Shown here: in pieces, positions 39,801 to 53,351 of the stretch | How positions within the stretch are numbered: the stretch's first letter is position 1 | Layout of the letters: each line of letters starts with the position of its first letter | Assembly: GCA_008360975.2 (NCBI GenBank) | Contig: CM039183.1 | Span: forward strand, 47,917,850-47,981,849 | Direction of reading: 5' to 3' | DNA: 64,000 nt | Source of the DNA: Lichenostomus cassidix | Lineage: Eukaryota; Chordata; Aves; Passeriformes; Meliphagidae | Notes under the pieces: model-generated | Seen by the model: the letters and a program-made list of their open reading frames with translations, nothing else | Databases searched by the model: none | Told to the model about the DNA's origin: nothing | Program-made: the position numbers and the translations under genes

Positions 39801-42489
39801 ATTTTTTCAAATAAAGGCTTGAATACAGGGTGCAGCAGTCACCTGAAACATTACGAATTTTTTTGTAAAACATATTGAAAAAGGATTCAAGTGTTTTTCC
39901 AAAAGAAACATCCAACCTTGCTAATGCAAGCTGTGCCTTTATTTTCCAAACAGTCATTAGTTAATAGTCATATTTAATTTATCACTCACATAAAGTTATG
40001 ACCAGGCTAGTTTTTGCAGCTCTAATATTCCCCAAAGTATAATCTGTGGTTTAAATTACTTGATGGCATAGGAGAAGGGCTTTTCAAAGAGTTTACAATC
40101 TATGTCCCTTCTTCTGCAGAAGCTAATTGCTTATGCATAATTTCATTTTATCCATATAGATTTATGTCCTTTTCCATCACATAATATTAAGATGACTCTT
40201 ACAACTTTCCTGTAAGACAGGAAAAATGTTGTAGTCCTGCCCTTGACTAGAAGCCCCACAGTACCCTGTACTCTTGACTACCCTTAATGGAATTTTTGCC
40301 AGAACAGCTTGTATTTTCAATTTCATTTTGTGCTGTTTTGAAGATCAATAGAGGAAGGTGACGCCAAGGCACTGTAATTTTAAGTATACAACTATTGTGC
40401 AGATGCTACAACTTTAATTGTACAAGCAGGTTTCTGTGCCTGTCCAAACAAAAAGTGATAAACAATCTGCTTACACAGTCACAGCAACAGGATCAAGATC
40501 CATGAATTTATGTCCATAAACATTGGCTGCAGCAGCACAACTAATTGGGCATATCCTCAGAAGTGCATCCCATATGGCTACCTTGCTGAGGGAAGTCAGA
40601 TAGCTTGTTAAGAATTAACTAAGTTATACTGTCTTACATGGATTTTCACATGGATAAAATCCAGGTCTTCAAATTGCTTTCTCTGGCTCCTTTTCTTCTT
40701 TTTTGCCTGAACATATCTAAGGCATTAAAAAGTAAGATGAAAAGATACAGTATTTTTTTAATAGCTCAGTTTTCACAATGGCCTAAGTAATGACCTATGG
40801 ATCAGGGAGGTCACTGTAAATACAGATGTGGTCTGGGATGGTGATTCAGAAAGACAGTACCTGAGGTTCTGGTTAACAGATAAACAGCAGTTGGCAACTC
40901 CTGGGTCAATTCCAACATCTCCCTCCAGAGATACCATCTCTGAGGTTTTGCCTGCAAAGGAAGTGGAACTGCTTTAATTATGCCAGAATGTATTTACTGC
41001 CTGGGAAGCAGTTGTGCCAAGTCTGTTAAAGACAAACAGTACATAAAAGGAAACAATGTACAATGCAAACTAAATGCATCCCAGTTAAAACAGACAGTTA
41101 AGACTACCTTGATATAATCATTTTTATTAAAAACATAAAACATTCTGAGCGAGTTAACATTGCAATCCAGGCCCATTCCTGGCTATGGAGTTACATTTGC
41201 TAAGGACTTCTCAGGAATTCAGTATGAGGCATTGCCTTTAACTCCAGCTATAAAGGACCCCCAGAGGCTCCATTTGCAGGCTGTGGGTACCACCATACAC
41301 TGGGAGATCTCCTGACACATTCTCTGCAGAGCTCAGCCTAAAACAGGAGGACTCAAACTCTACTTCTCTTGAAGACAGCTTACCAAGAAAAGCAACAGAA
41401 ACAGGCATCGGAAAAGAATCTCTAACCACAACTTCTGGTTTTACAGCATTTTAATGACAGTTCCCAATCCCACCCCATTCTTATCTCATATACTCATGTA
41501 TTTCATAACATACTCAAGTTTGTCAATATGTCAGCTGGACACAGTCACCTGACCTCCTTTGTCATACAGGTCCTTTTTCTTGTGTTGATGGATGACCTGT
41601 CTCCCTAAAAATAACTTCATACAGAGCAGAAACCTAATCTAATCCATGATGTCTCTGTGTACTGCCTATTGAGAGGGATTAACTGCTTCCTCCTCTTAAA
41701 TAAATTTAATTTATGCATTCACACCATACAAATATTATTCTACTCAATAATTCTTTTTTGTAGAAAAATATTTTGTTCAGAGACATTGGGCGGGCAGAGA
41801 CACCACAAACACTGGATCCAGTTGTTTTCAGTATTCCTTCTTTACTGATGTGTCAAATAACTTTTGGGGCAGGTCACCCGAATGAATGCAGCACAACAGG
41901 TTGGGCATGTCTCAGTCTGTTTTCAGTCACACAACACCATAGGATTTGTTAACTGGCACAGATACAGCCTGCACTGTCACAGTGCCATCAAAATACAGAT
42001 TGTGGAAACCATGGCTATGAAGCTCACTACATAAATATTAAAACTACATTTAGCCAAAAAATCAGCTCTTCTCGCTGCAAAGAACACAAAAAAGCAAACA
42101 AAAATATCCAACATATTATGATAAAAGATAGAACAGTAACTAAATACATCAATTATTTCTGTTCTTGATTTAGCAACAAAAGGATTTGGAAAGCTTTACT
42201 TAAGTGGGATTTCTAAACTATATTGGCATTTTTCAGTACCTTACTCTGAGGTAGCCTCTGGATCTGGGATGAGGAGTAATTAGCCACAGCACTGTATGAA
42301 GATGAGGGCTATCACTTGCATTACCCCCCTCAATAGATGGATGTCACTGGTTTACATGATAGCTACCAGACAGTTTTGAAGGAAAACTCAGATCAACTTA
42401 AAACAATCTAACCTGCAGAGAACACTTATTTTTAGGATATCAAAAAAGCCAAACATTCTTCTTACTGTGAGGGTGTTCAAATATTGGCA

Positions 42490-42628
42490 TGGGTAGCTCA
42501 GAGACACTGTGGTGTTTTTATCCTTGGAGATTTTAAGAACCTGAGTCAAGCTGACCTTCCTGTGAGCTACGAGGTGGACTAGACAACCCTCAGTGGGGCC
42601 TTCCAGCCTCTGCCATTCTGTGATGAAT
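42490..42628 (+). mobile_element. CR1 LINE 3'-end fragment
   Basis: The text contains CCTTGGAGATTTTAAGAACC, GGTGGACTAGACAACC, GGCCTTCCAGCC and ATTCTGTGATG in the order of the avian CR1 3' end. The copy is diverged and 5' truncated. Confidence 0.8.
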
Positions 42629-45600
42629 AAAAACAGTGGATCTACATTGCCTATGTCAGGGAACTCAAAAGATTGTAAAAAATTGTCTCCAATTCATTAT
42701 TTCTTCACAGAGAATTTCTTATGAGATAATATCAGAGATTAATTTTAGATCCAAGTAACATGAAATTAATTGGGCCTTTTGCTACCAATTGGCCTTTTGC
42801 CAGTCAAAGACTGAGGGACAGAAGAGGGAAGGAGTAGGAATGTGCAGTACATTCAGGGCAGAGGAAAGGCAGTGTCTCTGCCTCTTTTCGCAGCAGCTAA
42901 CTGCTAGACCAGCTGGATGTGATTCTTGGTATGCACACAAAAAGCAAAAGGTGGGAGTGTGACAGAAAATAATTACAGATATGGAAGGACAAGTGAAACT
43001 AAAATACATATGCTCATCAATCATCAAATATGGATTAGTTGCAAAACAGTACTCATTAATGCAACATTAATTCCCAACAGGGTTTCCACTCTCACATGAA
43101 AAAGTCTGCAACACATGATGAAATAGCAAGACATGGGTGTCACAAATCCATCAAGTCACATGGTCAGTGAGTGATTTCTTGCCAAGAATTGCATGAATCA
43201 CTTCAGCAAGCACTTAAAAATGAGGCAGATGAGGTCTGAAGGAAAGATCTTGTAGCACTCCCAAGCCAGAAAGAAGGTCACAGTTGAGCAGATGGTGAAA
43301 GAGAAGGAGCAATCCAGGAAAATGAAGGAATCTGGAAAGTGCATTCTTCTCTCAAAATATTTAGGGGAAGGAAGGCATTTTTGTTATTGCACATTTAAGA
43401 AGACTATTTTCAGAAGAGTGTGAACTTTTTCTATGGTTTTCAGACAAAAGCTCTTCCCTGGCAGCAAAAATCTATTCATTTAGTTTAACACAGCCAAAAG
43501 TATCCCAGACAATAAATGCTAGCATGCTTTAAGCCCAGTGCTCTAAGATCCCAGAAATCTTAGCTTCAACATTCTGCATTATGCTGCCTTCATGTTAGGG
43601 CACTCAGGGCCCCTCATTAAGTAGGTGCTCTGGCAAACCTTGCTGTCGTTGTGTAAATTATGACTTGTCTGCTCTGTCGTTCTTACAGAGATTGCTGCCA
43701 CCACAGCAAAGCCAGCACAAGGGAAAATATTCCCAGACTGGAGGTGTTCTAGTGCACAGACCAGTCTTTTGACACTTTCAGCAATATCCTTTGGTAATAA
43801 TGCTGTGTACTGTAAATTGTTACTACCTGCATATATTCCTCCTGATGAGAGAATCTGGCAAATGGGAACACAAGCCCACATCCCTTTACTCTGGTGCAAA
43901 GCTACTGCCCTTTGCTCTGCCAGTGAAGTGGCTTTGAGCTAAAATGTCAGAGACCAACTTGAGCATTTGAGTGGACATCTGGTCTCTTCTCATGGCTATG
44001 TTAGGCCATCCTAATGCTGGGGGTGACGATGCTCTAAGTGACCACAGCAAGACTTGTGGAGCTCATCTGTCAGTCATAAGAGTGAACGTACCTCCACCTG
44101 CACTGTGACTAAATTGAAGGGCTTTGCACTCCAGTAAGTGATATGTAGACCCTCATTCCGTTCCATCAATGTTCTACCAGAGCTTGCTGCTTGGACTGAA
44201 CTAACCAAGCAGAAAATCCCTTCATTTTCCTTATCAAAACAGAGAAAAATAGTTAAGCAATAAAATGTTGCAAGGATCTCTTTGGGACTGTGTGTTGTAA
44301 TGCCCTGGAGAAGGAGGCAGAATTAGCTAACATTGCTAATGACACTTGGTTACTGCGGCTATCGAGTCCAACAGAAATTATTCCAAGAATCTGCAGGTTA
44401 GATCGGAGGCAGTCAGCAGATGAAGAGCCCAGCAGCTGTTAAAAATGAACCTATATAAACGTGTGTAAACAGAGACACAACTGTCTTCATTAAATAGTGG
44501 TAATTTTTGAACAAGCATCCTAAGAATGACAGCAATCCAGAAAATAGTCTACCCCTCTTATTTACCACAAAAGTCCAAAATGAGAACAATTCAAGAATTA
44601 ACACTTTACATGCAGTCACACCTGCTAACATAAGAAACTAGTCCTACCTTACAGACTTTAAATTAGTCTGCAGTATGAATAAGAGGGTTTATTGATCATC
44701 CTACACACAAGACTGTGCAATAGATCAAGAACTTCCCAGCCCTTTTTACACCCTTTATCTCAACATGAGATGCTGGTCACTGGGAATGACAGAAGAATGT
44801 TTTAACTCAAGTAAGAATTTACATGCCTCCATCACACACTAAAATGCAACAACAACCAAAATAAGTTGCTGAAAGTTTTTAAAGAGGATTAAACTATTTT
44901 GAATTACCACCTAAATATGTCACCAGTAGGTTGCCCTCTTATTGATCTGAGCCCCTTCTGTTTCTGAAGTGAGACAGAATTTTGAGTTAAACCATGGCTT
45001 GCTGTTTTCCTATACAGCTGCCACCTTGATCAGTACACATCATGCAGTGCTTGCTGGCTGAGCGATTGTTCAATACTTTGCAAGGTCTTCACTGCTCAAA
45101 ATGTGGCTCTGTACCTTGTTTCTTTCATGTTATTTTCTGAATTCACTGATAGTCTACTCATGGGCTTGTCTAACATGATCAGATTACCTAAGTGTCCATC
45201 TGAATGCTTTGTAAACAAGAATGAATTTACTTCATAGCGGCCCATTTTGCAATTGGTGTATTTTTATTACTTCCATTTTATACAATGAGAAATTGATGTA
45301 TGGAAAGATTCATACAAAATATCTCAAATAAATTTGACTACTTATAGTCATATAATACTTTTTTTTCTCCCAGAGAGTGCTTAAAATATAGGTGATAGAT
45401 TGATTTCACCTGATTTTGCAAAAGCTCTGCATTTTTGCAAACCAAATTGAGGTTCTCAAGACAGAGACCACAAAATAAGGAACATGAAAATGAATGATTG
45501 CTTTTGAAAAATCTATTTTAAATGACTGGCTGCTCATCAGACAAGAAATATGCAGAGGCATGAAAAACACCCCTGGTTCATCAGGGTAGCATTCAACTGT

Positions 45601-47696
45601 CTGCATATGAATCTACTTTTTTTTTAATTCCAGCTTCTAGCACTAGTCATTATACTTGTTCCACTTTCTTCAATAAATGAGGCAAGGTTCCTTCAGATAA
45701 TGATGTTTTTAGAAAAACATCTCATCCACAGAATGGAGTCCAACAGAAAGCAATATTGTTTAAACTAAAGGCCAGAATATTACAAGTGAATGTAAGAATG
45801 TGAAATTGCAAGGACAACCACCAAAAATTGGTGAGGGTTTAACAAGGAGCCAAAGAAAGGAACCTGCCCAATAAAATAAAAATCTTAAAACATGCTCAGC
45901 TCCAGAGCTGAAACACAATACATCACCCTGCCATTTCACCTAAAATAGAAACCAACAACCCCAGGAGATTATGCTTTCCTTTACAGAGAAGTGTAGGAAG
46001 GGATTGGGATATACTTGTTGCAAGTAGATTCTATGGGTATATCTTGAGAACATGAATGTTTAAAAAAAATCTTCTGTTACATCCCAGATCAGCATGTGCT
46101 CTAAAAAGCTGTTTTAAGAAGCAGGAAACACAGGCTCACCAAAGGACTGAGGGAAGTTTTCTGCAAAACAAATCTTTTCAGGAAAGAGAAAGGCTGTACC
46201 TGAAACAGGAACATTTCTAACCAAGACATTTTCTATATTGCTTTATCATTAAGGCCACCCTTTTTTCTTTTCAGCAATTACTGTTCTTGTAAAAATCATT
46301 ATTATTTTTACTTTTCTTTTTTCTTTCTCACAGTGCAGAATAGCCACCACTAATTCATGCTTGTAACTGACATAGTTGGAGCAAAGTTTTCATCAAAATC
46401 AGCACTGCATCCACAAAATCTACACCTGCATTTACTCTATGTACAAACATGCTTGTAAATAAGCACACAAGCAGAATTACACCATTTGTATGCAAAGATG
46501 TGGGTTTCAAGGGCAGCATTTTACCATTATAACATTACAGGTGAAGTGTACCTTCAAACATGCACCCATTTTTACTAATTTGTACCTTAATGAAGAATAG
46601 CAATGAGTGTTTACTTCATAAAACATTTGAACCTGGCAGTACTACCTCTTAATGAACAGTTCTAGAAAGTGCGGTGTGTTTTGCATTTACAATTTAACTG
46701 TGGTAACACTCAAAAAACCAATGTATGTACTTGCATTTCCTAGAAATTCACCACAGACCAGGCTTCTCTCTGTAACGCTTGAACTATCATATTTCTGTGT
46801 TTTTACCATGCTCACATTTGTGATGCCAGATCATCTTATGTGGACATGTAATAAAATATCTTGACATATTTCACCTTCTATCTCATATAACATTGAAGGC
46901 CCACCATGAGTTGTTACATCTTTCTTGAGCGTTTATTTACTATATAATCAGTTTATATAATTTATTTAGTATATAATTAGTCTGCATGATCACATGATAT
47001 ATGTGAACTGAAAGTGTAGAATAATTTTTCAGATCAAATTATTGAGAACAGGATGGCTGAGAACAGCTATACTTACCTGAATTAGAATTTAACCAGCATA
47101 CTGTCAAAAACACTACTATTTAAAAATGTGCTGGTCAGTGCTTGAATTTTACTTCCTACACTTTCCAATACATTAAACATAATGATACTACTCAGTCAAA
47201 AAATCCACAAAACCCAAACAACAGAACCATGCCCCAGAAAACTAAACACCTCAACACATTCTACAACTGCTCCATGTGTCCTGACAAATGAAACAAAAGC
47301 AGGAGGTGAGTCTAAAAATCCTGCATGCTCCTTCTGCTTAACTTCTAGCTTAACCCCGGTAGAGTTTAGGGCACAGCCAGTTTAGGGGACCATTCCCCCA
47401 GAAGTGGGGATCGCCTTCCCTCTGCCATCTAGGATCGGCCCAGGACACCTCAGCAGGCTGGGCACCTGCAGATATCCCATACACCAGTGCACGCAGAATT
47501 ATACTGATTTGCACGTTGTAAAAGCACTCTGACAGGCTGGCATAAAGCCTTCGAAGACCTTGAAACTGGAGGAAAAAAACCGAACAAACCAAAAACACTT
47601 ACACAAAAAATAACCTAAATGACAAATAACAAGGTCATGATCCGGGGGTGACAACGCTGGAGATGCCTGCTGCCCCTGCCCGAGGCTGTCACCGAG

Positions 47697-47895
47697 TGTG
47701 TATATGCATGTATAGAGACATATGTGTCTATATACATCTGTACGTGTACATATATACACGTGTATCTATTCCGTGTACGTGTTTACGTGTCTGTGCATTT
47801 ATGTTTCTGTACATACACACGAATATATTCATATATTATATATACATATCTATACAGACATTTATATACATATATTGTATGTGTATATATATGCA
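47697..47895. repeat. Degenerate alternating purine-pyrimidine tract (TA/TG/CA-rich)
   Basis: About 200 bases of imperfect TATACA, TGTGTA and ACGTGT units, including palindromic ACGTG pieces, immediately next to the CpG island. Such sequence can adopt Z-DNA or cruciform structure in principle. Open frames rich in Tyr, Ile and Cys in this tract are artefacts. Confidence 0.8.
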
Positions 47896-48178
47896 GAAAA
47901 TTTTTAAAATTTGTATTTGAAGCGAGTTTAAAGCTGAAGTTCCGGCGGCTGCAGGTCCCTCCCGCGGCCCCGCAGCTCTTCCCCGGCTCGCACTGCCCCC
48001 GCCGGCCGCCCAGCGCCGGGACACCCGCTCGGGCTGCCGGGTGCCGCCATCCGCCCGCTCCGGCGCGCTTCCCCGCCCCTCGGCCGCCTCCCGGCGCGTC
48101 CGGCGGCCCCTAGCTCCCCGCGGCCGCAGCTCTGCCGGGACACGGCGGCCGGCGCGGAGTCCGAGCGGGGCTCCCGAT

Positions 48179-48185
48179 AAAAAAA
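48179..48185 (-). terminator. RNA polymerase III terminator of tRNA-Leu
   Basis: A run of seven A on the forward strand is T7 in the tRNA direction, starting 8 bases after the tRNA 3' end. Four or more T residues suffice for polymerase III termination. Confidence 0.9.
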
Positions 48186-48192
48186 CGGCAGT

Positions 48193-48275
48193 TACCAGGA
48201 GTGGGGTTCGAACCCACGCGGACATACGTCCATTGGATCTTAAGTCCAACGCCTTAACCACTCGGCCATCCTGGT
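48193..48275 (-). tRNA. tRNA-Leu-TAA: tRNA-Leu (anticodon TAA)
   Basis: On the minus strand this is an 83-nt type II (long variable arm) tRNA starting ACCAGGATGGCCGAG and ending CCACTCCTGGTA with discriminator A. The acceptor stem ACCAGGA/TCCTGGT is fully paired. The anticodon stem TTGGA/TCCAA encloses the loop CTTAAGA, giving anticodon TAA (reads UUA). The internal promoter A box TGGCCGAGTGG (48268-48258) and B box GGTTCGAACCC (48214-48204) match consensus, there is no intron, and a T7 terminator lies 7 bases downstream. It delivers leucine in cytoplasmic translation. From memory, human tRNA-Leu-TAA also lies between STX11 and UTRN, so it is likely the orthologous copy. It looks fully functional. 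Confidence 0.97.
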
Positions 48276-50340
48276 GCAGATACAGAGCCCGCTCGCAGCC
48301 GCTCCTACATTCACGGCCGCGCTGCCGCCCGCCCCCCGGGCCACCCGCGACCCCCGGGGCTGCCCCTTCCCCCCCGGCTCCGCCGCCCCTCCCGCCTTAT
48401 TCCCGGAGCGGCGGGCGCGGAGCGAGCGGGGCGGCGCGCGCGGGCGGCCTCTCCCGGCGGCGGCGGGAGGCGGGCGGGCAGGGCCCGGCGGGGAGCGCTG
48501 CCACCGAGCCGAGCCCGAGCCGGGCCGGGCCCAGTCGGGCCGGGCTCGCCGCCGCCGCCCTCCTGCCGCCGGGCGCCGGGCCCGGAGCGGAAGGGGGAGG
48601 CGGGGGAGGTGCGCGGCGCTGGCACGGCCCGCCCCTGGGGGAGAGCGGGCGGGCGGCGCCGGGCCGGGGCGGCGGGTGCGAGGGGTGCGGGCACTGCGGG
48701 CACTGCGGGCTCAGCGCCCCTCAGAGCCGGCAGGGCTGTGCTGCCAGCGGGGCTCCTCGGGCATGAGAGGGCAGCGGAGAGGTTGTGCCGATAAGCCACC
48801 GACACTTCATTATTTCCGTCACAGTGTTTCCTGGAATGTATCTTCCCTCGCTCGTAGAAGAAGAACCAAAACCAACAAAGTCCAAGGCTATTAATTATGC
48901 TTAATTAGGAGAAAAATATTGCGGGGGAAAGATATTTTTGCCGGTCGCCACTAAGTGCCGGGTCTACTGAAAAACCTATGGCAACTTTCCTTGCCCTGGG
49001 ACCTCCCCCTTCCTCCCTGCATCGGAGTGGGATAGCAAAGTGTCCTTTCGCTGGCTTTACCCCGGCACTGGCTCCCACTGTCGTTCCTGTTTTCCAGCGG
49101 AGAAAACGGGCATCCTGCGTGCCTTTAACCTTCGGCACCTCTGAGGTGTGACAAACATACTGCACCCAGCACAGGCTGAGGGCACGGCCTGGGCCAGCCT
49201 CCAGCACACGGGGAGGCAGGCGGCGGCTGTCTGTGCCCACAAGCCGAACAGGAGCACACTCCCTGCTGGGCCGGTGGACACCCTGGCTGTCCCTGCCCCT
49301 CGGGAAGGGGCAGAGCCTCGAATTTGCAGGTGGAATTTGACCTCCTCGGCTCTTAGGGCTCAGAGACCCCCGGGATACTAGGCATGCTTGTGAGGGAAAA
49401 TACTTCTCTCATACCGTCCAAGTGAATTGTTAACATTTTAATGGTAACATACATGAAGAACAGACGTGAAACTCACACCTTTGTCCTTCATAGTATTCAC
49501 ACGCTGGAGCTCCTGAATGAAAGAACAGCTCTTCCAATGGAATTGGCCATGCTGTATCATTGGCTTCAAATGGATGGCCTGCCATAGCTCTCCATTCAGT
49601 TAGGTCTTCTGCTTTTCTGTTCACATCTTATGCTATTTCTAAGAAACACAGTAAAAAAGTTACTTTTTCCTGTTCCAATTTGGTACTGTAACAATGTATG
49701 CACTGTAAGGCGTGATGGTGAAGCTGTCTTCTGCTGGCTCATATTTGTTATGGCTCAACCATTGTGAAGACACTATATAATATGCTAAAAATGTGGAAGA
49801 AGATAGATATGCTGTTGCCTTCTTACATATTAGAAGAAACAAACAGCATGGCTCCATGTGAAAGTCCCATTGCATTGGAAATTTATTAACCAGAATCACC
49901 ACACACAGTATCTGTTACATGACACTGTTTCCTGCCTTCATTATATCTGTGATACTTTCCTAGAAATAGAAGCACAAACCCATGTAGCTCTTTCCTTTAT
50001 GAAATCAATTTCAAATAGCTACCATGCTTCAAAAGTCTAGAGAACTTGTTTTGTTTTCAAGAAACAGTAAATACAACTTGTGCTGGGCATGCAAAACATC
50101 CTTCCTGCAGGTCAGATTAGAAAAGCAGCAGTTTAGCACAGCTACTCAGTTCAACGTCCAGAAAACAAAAAAAAAAAGGTATCTGGATCTTATGAGCTAT
50201 CCTTTACTTCAAGAAGTTTCTCCCAAGACGTGTGCCAGAGATACCTCCTCATGTGTACAAGTGTGTCCACAGTCTGTTCCTTCATTTTGAGGAAGCAATT
50301 GTCCCACTGCCATTTCTCTAAAATGAAAGGCATGGTACTT

Positions 50341-50365
50341 AAAAAAAAAAAAAAAAAAAAAAAAA
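50341..50365 (+). repeat. Poly(A) run of 25
   Basis: A long uninterrupted A tract. It could be the tail of a plus-strand retrocopy, but the 300 bases before it match nothing I recognise and no target duplication was seen. Confidence 0.9.
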
Positions 50366-52261
50366 GTCACTCAAGCTGAAATGGAGACTTATACACATAT
50401 CTATTACATACTACACATTAGATTTTGTAAGAGGGAATTTTTTTGTCTTTTTTATATTTATGCAGTGCTGTCTTATATTTTTCAGAAGGAGCAAAGTGTG
50501 CCAGGTTGCCAGTTCTCCTTTGTCCTCCTCAGAAAGGGCTGAGATTCATGAATTGGTGATTGGTGGCTGCGTGGGTTGTGAAGCTTCAGCTTCAGTAGGA
50601 AACAAAAACCAAACTAACAGCAATCCTAAAAGCTAAACCATCCCCTGGCAGATTTTAACTTCTTCACCCCTCAAACCCAGTTCAAGTGTTTGCCATATGA
50701 GGGAAGAGGAGGAAAAGAAACCCCACCAACCCATAGAATGTGCTACACACATCTCCACAGGAGTTGTGCTGACTTTCAGAAGGAAAAAGGCAGCTTTCCT
50801 CAGATGTCCACTCTGCAGCTTCTGTTATTAGTATGCTAACATATTATCAAGCAACTTTTATCATCTTCTTCCACTCATCCTGTGTGGCATGAGTTCTTGC
50901 AGCTATAGTGTGATCAGTTTTTTTCAGAAGTCTGTTTAACTGTGATTAGGCAAGTTCATGGGCTGGCTAAATTTGAGTTCTTACACAACTGAAGGGTAGA
51001 AAAACCCCATAGTATTAAGCAATGGATGAGTTTGCAAGGAAGAGAATGATAGAATGATTGCTTCAGTTACTGGAAGTAATCTTTCAGTGTCTCTTAACTC
51101 ACAGTGCATCTTAAAAATAGTTTTAAAGGGTCTCAGACTGGTTCTTTGAATACTTCTCTTTTTTTCCTTGCAGCAACAGCCCTAAGTCAGGAGAGAAGAT
51201 CTCCAATTACCTTTTTTATCCACTCTCTTTTCCCTGTGTCTCAAATCAAACTAAAGATTTGAATACTAGTTTTGCATATCTACTAGTGAAACCAAGATCT
51301 CTTAGAACTGCCAAAATAAATTGGATTTTTTTCTTGCACTAGAGAATCATCTTAGAATGCATGAAACTAATTTTTCTTGGGTTTTTTTTTAGGAAAAAAA
51401 AATTGGTATGTCTGTCTCAGTATGCAAGACATTTAATTTACTGTGGCATCAAATATTAGGAGGACCTTTTTTTTCCTAGGCATTTTTAATCTCCTTTTAC
51501 CAATGCAGAATTTTGTCCATCAGCTTTTAAACTAAGCTTTGACAATGCAAGAAACTTTAGAGCTGCTGATTCAATGTACAACACTGCACTTTCAGTTTTT
51601 CTTATTAAATATTTTATTCCATTTGTAGATGCAAAAAAGGAACTAACACAAAAAGACATGTACATATTTTTTATCAAAAACATTGGCAAATGCTAGGAAC
51701 ATGCATATGAAAGGAAATACATTATTTCATTCTTCATCGATTTATCTCCACACGCTGACTCTTCGAGGTTTAGGGTATTTCTCTACAAATGCACAGTTCC
51801 ACATACTCATTGCCCTCCTTTCTCCCACTTCAAGTTTGAACACTGTTGTTGGAGAGGTCCTTAGACAAGCGTAACACTGATATCACCAGTACAACACTGA
51901 ATATAAAAATATCTTATAGTTTAGAAGATCAGTGTTCCTCACTCTAATTCATGTTATCACAGAGAAGTGCTACAGCAAAAAAGATATTCAGATTCTGAGA
52001 TTCCATTTAAGTTCTATTCATGTAAAAAAGCCTGTCTGGCTAAAAAGTGTTTCCCAGTAAGATATGAAAAGCTTGGAAGCTGGATTTATTTTGCTGTTTT
52101 GTTATATTAATACAAACAGTAAGAAATGTTTGGGGTTTTTTTCACATATAACATTAGAATCCATAAGGTCAGAAGGGAGAAGTTCCAGTGCAGGAAGATG
52201 CACATCTATGCATATCTGAGGAAAACTCCCAAATATAAAATATTTGAAATGTTGAAATATA

Positions 52262-52267
52262 TTTATT
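52262..52267 (-). terminator. Candidate STX11 polyadenylation signal (AATAAA)
   Basis: The first canonical AATAAA in the STX11 direction that I found downstream of the stop codon, giving a 3' UTR of about 1.4 kb. Another lies at 52090-52085. Use of either is a guess, since AT-rich DNA contains this hexamer by chance. Confidence 0.25.
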
Positions 52268-53286
52268 AAAATACATACAAATAGGATCATTGGTTAAAAA
52301 AATTACCTTCTGTAAAAATGTCCTGCATTATCTCAAAGGATAGCAATAGATCACAGTGTATCAGGAAGCCACCTAGAAATATAGTTGGAAAACCTCCAGA
52401 AGCAGGAGCTATGATCACTCACCAGACCTTATGAATATATTTCACTGACAATGCTCACTGCTTACCAGGGCTGCACATGTTTTCTTCCCATACTCCAAAC
52501 CTACTATTTTGCCCTTGTTTAAGGGCAGACTCCCATTACACAAAAGGAGTGTTTACTTTTAAGCTTCAAAAGAGCTCTGAAATGACATGAAACTGTTTTC
52601 TTTCTTCTTCAGGTGCACTGAAGAAATAGTTCTATTTGCTTACCCAGATGGAGATTTCCCAGCAACTGGAAAAAAGTCAAAATTTTTGTACACCAGTAAA
52701 ATTGCATATTAAAAAAATTAATCCTTCATCTTATATAAAATAGATATAAAAAATCTATATTTGGTCAATGCTTATAAAAAAATAAAAGTGTACTGACAAG
52801 CCAATCATTCCACTAAAACTGCTTGTATGTATGTGCCAGCACAGGAGACCCTAAAATGCTTTCTCAACCCCACAACTATTGTCTTCTTATGGGTGTTTCT
52901 GCAGAAGGTCACTGCATGTTTCTCATCTCGCTGAAGTGCTAATTAGTGGAAAAAATTATCAGAACAGGAAGGCATGGCAGGTTTGAAATAGAGAGCCCAG
53001 AGAGTGGCTCAAGTTAAAACTGAGATGCCTCAGTGTCACAGTGCTTTTAGCCACCTTGAGAGAGTTGGGTACACAAAATGGAAAAAAGCAGTCACTTGCC
53101 CACAAATAGAGCAAAATGTGTATATTATCATTTAAGGTGCAGCCACTATTGTTAAGATTCAAGACAGCTGGAAATCAAGTTGAAAGAGAAACTAGTTCTG
53201 TGTCCTGCTCCTGCTAGCATGCTCAGTATTTTGTCAAATTTGCATCAAGCAGCCTCCAAAGTAGTTAAAATTGAAACCTCCTGATT

Positions 53287-53351
53287 CTGTGTCGCCCCAG
53301 GCAATAAGGCTTCTACAAGGTGTACTGTGTCGCCCCAGGCAATAAGGCTTC
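53287..53351. repeat. Tandem duplication with 38-bp period in the STX11 3' flank
   Basis: A 27-base segment starting CTGTGTCGCCCC and ending AATAAGGCTTC occurs at 53287-53313 and identically at 53325-53351. It lies about 360-420 bases after the STX11 stop, so probably in its 3' UTR. Confidence 0.9.

Larger units (their letters stand above)
24066..47696. other. Intergenic region between the UTRN promoter and the tRNA-Leu CpG island
   Basis: About 23.6 kb without a recognisable gene on either strand. It holds one CR1 fragment (42490-42628), short tandem duplications, homopolymer tracts at 26.0, 30.4 and 32.3 kb, and a perfect hairpin at 28.2 kb. The 60-145-codon open frames here have no recognised domains, overlap each other on both strands and look like chance. 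Regulatory elements for UTRN or STX11 could lie here but cannot be seen from one sequence. Confidence 0.7.
47930..48800. promoter_or_regulatory. CpG island containing the tRNA-Leu gene
   Basis: About 870 bp of very GC-rich, CpG-dense sequence with sharp edges surrounds the tRNA gene at 48193-48275. tRNA genes carry internal promoters and do not need such an island, so it may also start an RNA polymerase II transcript such as a long non-coding RNA or a distal UTRN leader exon. No exon or convincing donor was recognised. Long open frames here on both strands (up to 241 codons) reflect the GC bias. Confidence 0.75.

Noticed and set aside
47648..48113. Cys/Tyr/Ile-rich frames near 47.7-48.1 kb that look membrane-like
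   Set aside because: They translate the alternating TA/TG tract; the composition is an artefact of low complexity.
48041..48894. Open frames of 206 and 241 codons around the tRNA gene
   Set aside because: They have the same GC-driven composition, one reads through the tRNA gene, and no domain is visible.
50000..50365. Possible retrocopy ending in the 25-base poly(A)
   Set aside because: No parent gene could be recognised in the preceding bases and no target-site duplication was found.
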